DNA from: Clostridia bacterium
Lineage (GTDB): Bacteria > Bacillota > Sulfobacillia > SLMV01
Assembly: GCA_003554565.1 (NCBI GenBank)
Contig: PWGR01000290.1
Span: 1 to 7,164, forward strand
Direction: 5' to 3'
DNA length: 7,164 bases
Shown here: in pieces, positions 4,722 through 7,164 of the stretch
How positions within the stretch are numbered: the first letter of the stretch is position 1
Layout of the letters: each line of letters opens with the position of its first letter
Notes under the pieces: generated by a model
What the model saw: only the letters and a program-made list of their open reading frames with translations
Told to the model about the DNA's origin: nothing
Database searches by the model: none
Program-made: the position numbers and the translations under genes

Positions 4722-5945
4722 TCTATTTTTCCACAGATAAAACCCGGGGGCAGCAATCGCCATGATTGCTCCCAACAGCAGCCACCCAGCCTGATAGGTG
4801 CCGGTGGCATCCGCCAGCAGGCCAAATAGAGGAGGAGCCAACAGCATGCCGCTCCGGTTGAAGGCCATGGCCAGCCCCGTCGCCGTGCCCACCTGCCCCT
4901 CGCCGGCCAACTCACCCACCGTGACGAAGTACACGGGTATCCAGCTGAGGACGGAGAGCCCGAGAAGAAGTGACAGCACAACAATGATTGACAGGGGCAG
5001 ATAAGCTCCATAGGCCACCATGCCGACCAAAAAATACAGGCCGGATATCAGAACTCCCAGAGCAAGCATAGTTCTGGCCCGATCACCACCGAAAATCCCA
5101 TCAGACAGCCATCCCCAGATCGGGCGCCCGGCGATCCCCCCAATATGGATGAGCCCCAGTCCCAGACCCGCGAGCCCGGCTGTCAGATGTAAATCCTCGG
5201 ACAAAAAGACGGTGTAGTGGAATATGGCTGAGGCGCTGACAGACCCGTACACAGTTCCCATAATGCACGCGCACAAAAGATCCCGGTCGGCAAAGAGCGA
5301 AATCAGATCCTCCTTCAATGCCGCCGCCCCGGTCACTGCCCGGGGGATTTCCTCTTCATCGCGGTAGGCAAAAAAGACAATTATCGCTATGACTATGGAA
5401 AGAGCAGCGGTGCCCTGGATGGAGGAGCGCCAGCCGATGCTCGCACCGAGCACGGGCAGGAGGCTTGCACCGGTGAATCCACCTATCCCTATTCCCGACT
5501 GCATGACTCCCATGGATGTGGCCCTTCTGCCCGGAGGAGCCCCAGTAAGAACTGCCCTGTTGACCGATGGCGTGATAATGCTCAGTCCCAGACCGGCGAA
5601 AATGGCCAGAAACAATATCATCGAGTACGACGGGGCAACGCCGTAAAGGAGCATTGCACATCCCATGCAGCTCAACCCGAGCAGGATTCCTCTTCTTGAT
5701 CCTACGCGGTCCACCAGGCTTCCGGCAAATATGGCCAGAACCGCGGCGCCAGCAAAGAAGAAGGTAGTGTAAAGACCCACCTGAGCGCGCGTGAGCCCGA
5801 AGTCTTGTCGTACAAGAGGCAGGAGGCTGACAAATCCATCTATGTTAATACTGGTGGCCAGATAGGGCAGTGAAAGCAGCAGGAGCAGCTTGACAATTTT
5901 TCCCCGGGTGTTTGCCTGACTGGATCCGATCCGAAACCCTCCCAT
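4710..5945 (-). CDS. MFS transporter, second type
   Basis: This is a 411-aa inner-membrane protein with about 12 hydrophobic segments and a short polar N-terminus before VKLLLLLSLPYLATS. Motif A appears as GSLVDRVGSRRG (75–86) with Asp79 and Arg80, and a second half-motif GRPIWGWLSD is at 273–282. The segment QSGIGIGGFTGASLLPVLG (149–167) corresponds to helix 5. It has no clear motif C, unlike the neighbouring MFS protein, and reads more like uptake families for organic anions, cyanate or nitrate; the exact family is not resolved. The ATG at 5943–5945 lacks a good SD, and no better in-frame start exists between it and the first membrane segment. The gene is divergent from the DUF1028 gene across 245 bp, so shared regulation or substrate is plausible. 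Confidence 0.86.
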   Translation of the reverse strand: MGGFRIGSSQANTRGKIVKLLLLLSLPYLATSINIDGFVSLLPLVRQDFGLTRAQVGLYTTFFFAGAAVLAIFAGSLVDRVGSRRGILLGLSCMGCAMLLYGVAPSYSMILFLAIFAGLGLSIITPSVNRAVLTGAPPGRRATSMGVMQSGIGIGGFTGASLLPVLGASIGWRSSIQGTAALSIVIAIIVFFAYRDEEEIPRAVTGAAALKEDLISLFADRDLLCACIMGTVYGSVSASAIFHYTVFLSEDLHLTAGLAGLGLGLIHIGGIAGRPIWGWLSDGIFGGDRARTMLALGVLISGLYFLVGMVAYGAYLPLSIIVVLSLLLGLSVLSWIPVYFVTVGELAGEGQVGTATGLAMAFNRSGMLLAPPLFGLLADATGTYQAGWLLLGAIMAIAAPGFYLWKNRRDT

Positions 5946-6037
5946 CTGGGAGCTGGCGGTGCTGTGGAGGTCGTTCCGTCTACAGGAGTTCTTGTCCCGC
6001 GGGGCAAATCCTGTCCCAAAATGGTCACAGGCGGCAC

Positions 6038-6093
6038 GCAGGTATGCTGGGGCTAATCACCTGCATATCGACCGAACTGCAAGACAGCAGGTG
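6038..6093 (+). promoter_or_regulatory. Mutually exclusive hairpins in the DUF1028 leader region
   Basis: GCAGGT (6038–6043) and GCAGGTG (6087–6093) are both complementary to the single CACCTGC (6058–6064) between them, so only one stem can form at a time. This is an attenuator-like arrangement about 100 nt upstream of the DUF1028 start. Neither stem is followed by a T-run, so a switch is only a suggestion. Confidence 0.25.
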
Positions 6094-6175
6094 CGCGGGG
6101 AGCTGTAGGCGCAGAGCAGGAACGCGAGCGTTTCAGTCGAAGAATGATCTGGATGAAAGTGGCGTCCGAATGTCA

Positions 6176-6185
6176 GGGGGAGGTG
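6176..6185 (+). promoter_or_regulatory. Start-deciding SD of the DUF1028 gene
   Basis: GGGGGAGGTG, whose GGAGGTG matches the anti-SD at seven bases, ends 5 nt before GTG 6191. It lies just inside the competing upstream ATG at 6170, which has no comparable site. Confidence 0.75.
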
Positions 6186-6190
6186 CTAGT

Positions 6191-7066
6191 GTGCAGTGTA
6201 TTTATCCGTCAACATTTTCAATCGTCGCCTGTGACCTGGAGGCCAGAGAGTGGGGCGTGGCGGTGCAGTCCAAGTTTTTCGCTCCCGGCGTCGTCGTGCC
6301 CTGGGCGCGGGCAGAAATCGGCGCCGTCGCCACACAGGCGCACGCCAACATGAAGTACGGGCCAGATGGTCTCCAGCTGTTGGAAGAACGTCTTTCAGCC
6401 GAAGAGGTCGTCCGGCGCCTGACAGCTGCCGACGAGGGAGCAGCTCACCGGCAGCTCGCCGTGGTGGACGCGGAGGGCCGCGCCGCCGCTTACACCGGCG
6501 AGCAATGCAATACGTGGGCCGGTCACCGGACCGGCGACGGCTACAGCTGCCAGGGCAACATCCTGGCCAGCCGCGAAGTGGTAGAAGATATGGCAGGCTG
6601 TTTCGAGGAATCCAAAGGACGACTAGCCGACCGTATGGTGGCGGCCCTGCAGGCCGGGCAGGCCGCTGGCGGCGACCGCCGGGGTCAGCAGGGCGCGGGA
6701 CTGCTGGTGGTACGCGAGGGAGGCAGTTACGGCGGTGCTCTCGACCGCTACATCGACCTGCGGGTGGACGATCATGAGCGCCCCATCGACGAAATGGAGA
6801 GGCTTCTGAACCTGTTCTACCTGTATTTCGAGCGACCCGACCCTGATTCACTGCTGCAGCTGAGGGAAGATGTGGCCCGGCGGGTAACAGGGTGCCTGAA
6901 CCAGTTGGGCTACGATGTACAGCCGTCTGATTCGCTGGATGAGCAGGCACAGATGAAGCTGGATGCCTGGGTGGGCGAGGAAAACTTCGAGGAACGCATG
7001 CCAAAGCCCGGATTTATCGATCCCGGCGTTCTGCAGCACCTGGAGAACCTGGCAAAAGACCGGTAG
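6191..7066 (+). CDS. DUF1028 (Ntn-hydrolase-like) protein with C-terminal peptidoglycan-binding-like domain
   Basis: This is a 291-aa protein from the GTG start. The DUF1028 core spans about residues 8–200. It opens STFSIVACD, followed by WGVAVQSKFFAPGVVVPWAR, IGAVATQAHANMKYGP, AVVDAEGRAAAYTGEQCNTW, AGHRTGDGYSCQGNILA, ALQAGQAAGGDRRGQQ and YIDLRVDDHERP, all hallmark segments. DUF1028 is predicted to have an Ntn-hydrolase fold; the conserved Thr of TFS (residue 8) is the likely nucleophile after removal of a short propeptide, but no reaction is established. Residues about 220–291 form a separate helical domain, including VTGCLNQLGYDV and KLDAWVGEENFEER, that matches the putative peptidoglycan-binding domain often fused to DUF1028. 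No signal peptide is present, so the protein is probably cytoplasmic. The open frame extends upstream to 5912, but that part overlaps the MFS gene on the other strand and is not family-like. Confidence 0.88.
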   Translation: MQCIYPSTFSIVACDLEAREWGVAVQSKFFAPGVVVPWARAEIGAVATQAHANMKYGPDGLQLLEERLSAEEVVRRLTAADEGAAHRQLAVVDAEGRAAAYTGEQCNTWAGHRTGDGYSCQGNILASREVVEDMAGCFEESKGRLADRMVAALQAGQAAGGDRRGQQGAGLLVVREGGSYGGALDRYIDLRVDDHERPIDEMERLLNLFYLYFERPDPDSLLQLREDVARRVTGCLNQLGYDVQPSDSLDEQAQMKLDAWVGEENFEERMPKPGFIDPGVLQHLENLAKDR

Positions 7067-7073
7067 CAGTATG

Positions 7074-7103
7074 GCCGGGCCGGGCAGCATTTTCCGGTCC
7101 GGC
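7074..7103. terminator. Bidirectional hairpin between convergent genes
   Basis: GCCGGGCCGG (7074–7083) pairs with CCGGTCCGGC (7094–7103), ten pairs with one G·U, around a ten-base loop. It sits between the DUF1028 stop (7066) and the convergent GGDEF stop (7110), so it can serve both. The stem is strong, but only ATTT follows rightward and no T-run follows leftward. Confidence 0.55.
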
Positions 7104-7109
7104 ATTTCC

Positions 7110-7164
7110 TCAACCGACAGCTACCCGGTTCCTCCCGGCCTCCTTCGCCCGGTAAAGCTGGCGA
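7110..7164 (-). CDS. GGDEF-domain protein (diguanylate cyclase), C-terminal end only (partial)
   Basis: On the minus strand the right edge is open and reads RQLYRAKEAGRNRVAVG before TGA at 7110–7112. LYRAKEAGRNRV is the highly characteristic last helix and strand of GGDEF domains, which make cyclic di-GMP. Only 17 codons are inside the window, so the signature motif, any sensor domain and enzymatic competence cannot be judged. The gene is convergent with the DUF1028 gene, sharing the hairpin at 7074–7103. Confidence 0.78.
   Translation of the reverse strand, partial: RQLYRAKEAGRNRVAVG

Noticed and set aside
4493..5011. 172-aa leftward frame overlapping the second MFS gene and the gap
   Set aside because: It is out of frame with the MFS gene, rich in Trp/Cys/Arg, and lacks a plausible start site.
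5912..6190. Upstream extension of the DUF1028 reading frame to an ATG at 5912 (384 aa) or to ATG 6170
   Set aside because: The 5912 extension overlaps the MFS gene and is Cys/Arg-rich, unlike the family. GTG 6191 has a near-perfect SD and places the conserved TFSIVA near the N-terminus.
6186..7004. 272-aa leftward open frame
   Set aside because: It is antisense to the DUF1028 gene and Arg/Pro-rich, a typical shadow of a GC-rich gene.

Overview
The window looks like part of a bacterial chromosome, most likely from a GC-rich member of the Bacillota (Clostridia-like). The grounds are a YlbF-family protein, an XRE–TPR regulator of the kind common in Firmicutes, strong AGGAGG-type ribosome binding sites, GTG starts, and a DUF1028 protein with a C-terminal peptidoglycan-binding-like domain. 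No sequence comparison was possible, so the taxonomic call is an inference. I see no phage, transposon, CRISPR, rRNA or tRNA genes.

Layout, left to right. Positions 1–101 hold the C-terminal tail of a cupin-fold protein (+). After a 99-nt gap with GC-rich hairpins comes a 446-aa XRE-HTH/TPR regulator (201–1541, +). A gap of about 1 kb (1542–2569) has no recognisable protein gene but is not featureless. It holds a leftward sigma-A-like promoter whose 17-bp spacer is exactly a palindrome (1748–1776), an imperfect tandem repeat of about 53 nt overlapping a 17-bp inverted repeat and followed by a terminator-like hairpin (1858–2065), and two micro-ORFs behind good Shine–Dalgarno sequences. Three leftward genes follow: a YlbF-family protein (2570–2923) and two different MFS transporters (3081–4343 and 4710–5945). 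The 366-nt gap between the transporters carries several hairpins and dyads. Divergent from the second transporter is a DUF1028 protein (6191–7066, +), and the last 55 bases hold the C-terminal end of a convergent GGDEF (diguanylate cyclase) protein (−).

How the parts may work together is inference. The XRE–TPR protein resembles the peptide- or partner-sensing RRNPP-type regulators. The half-site ACAGCAA lies upstream of its gene and twice, as a palindrome, in the promoter downstream of it, so that promoter is a candidate target. The first MFS protein has a motif C-like sequence in its fifth membrane segment, as drug/H+ antiporters do. The second is divergent from a predicted Ntn-hydrolase-like enzyme (DUF1028) and may share its substrate or regulation.

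The least explained part is the 1-kb gap after the regulator. It is the best place to look for an undescribed RNA or peptide system, but nothing in the sequence proves one.
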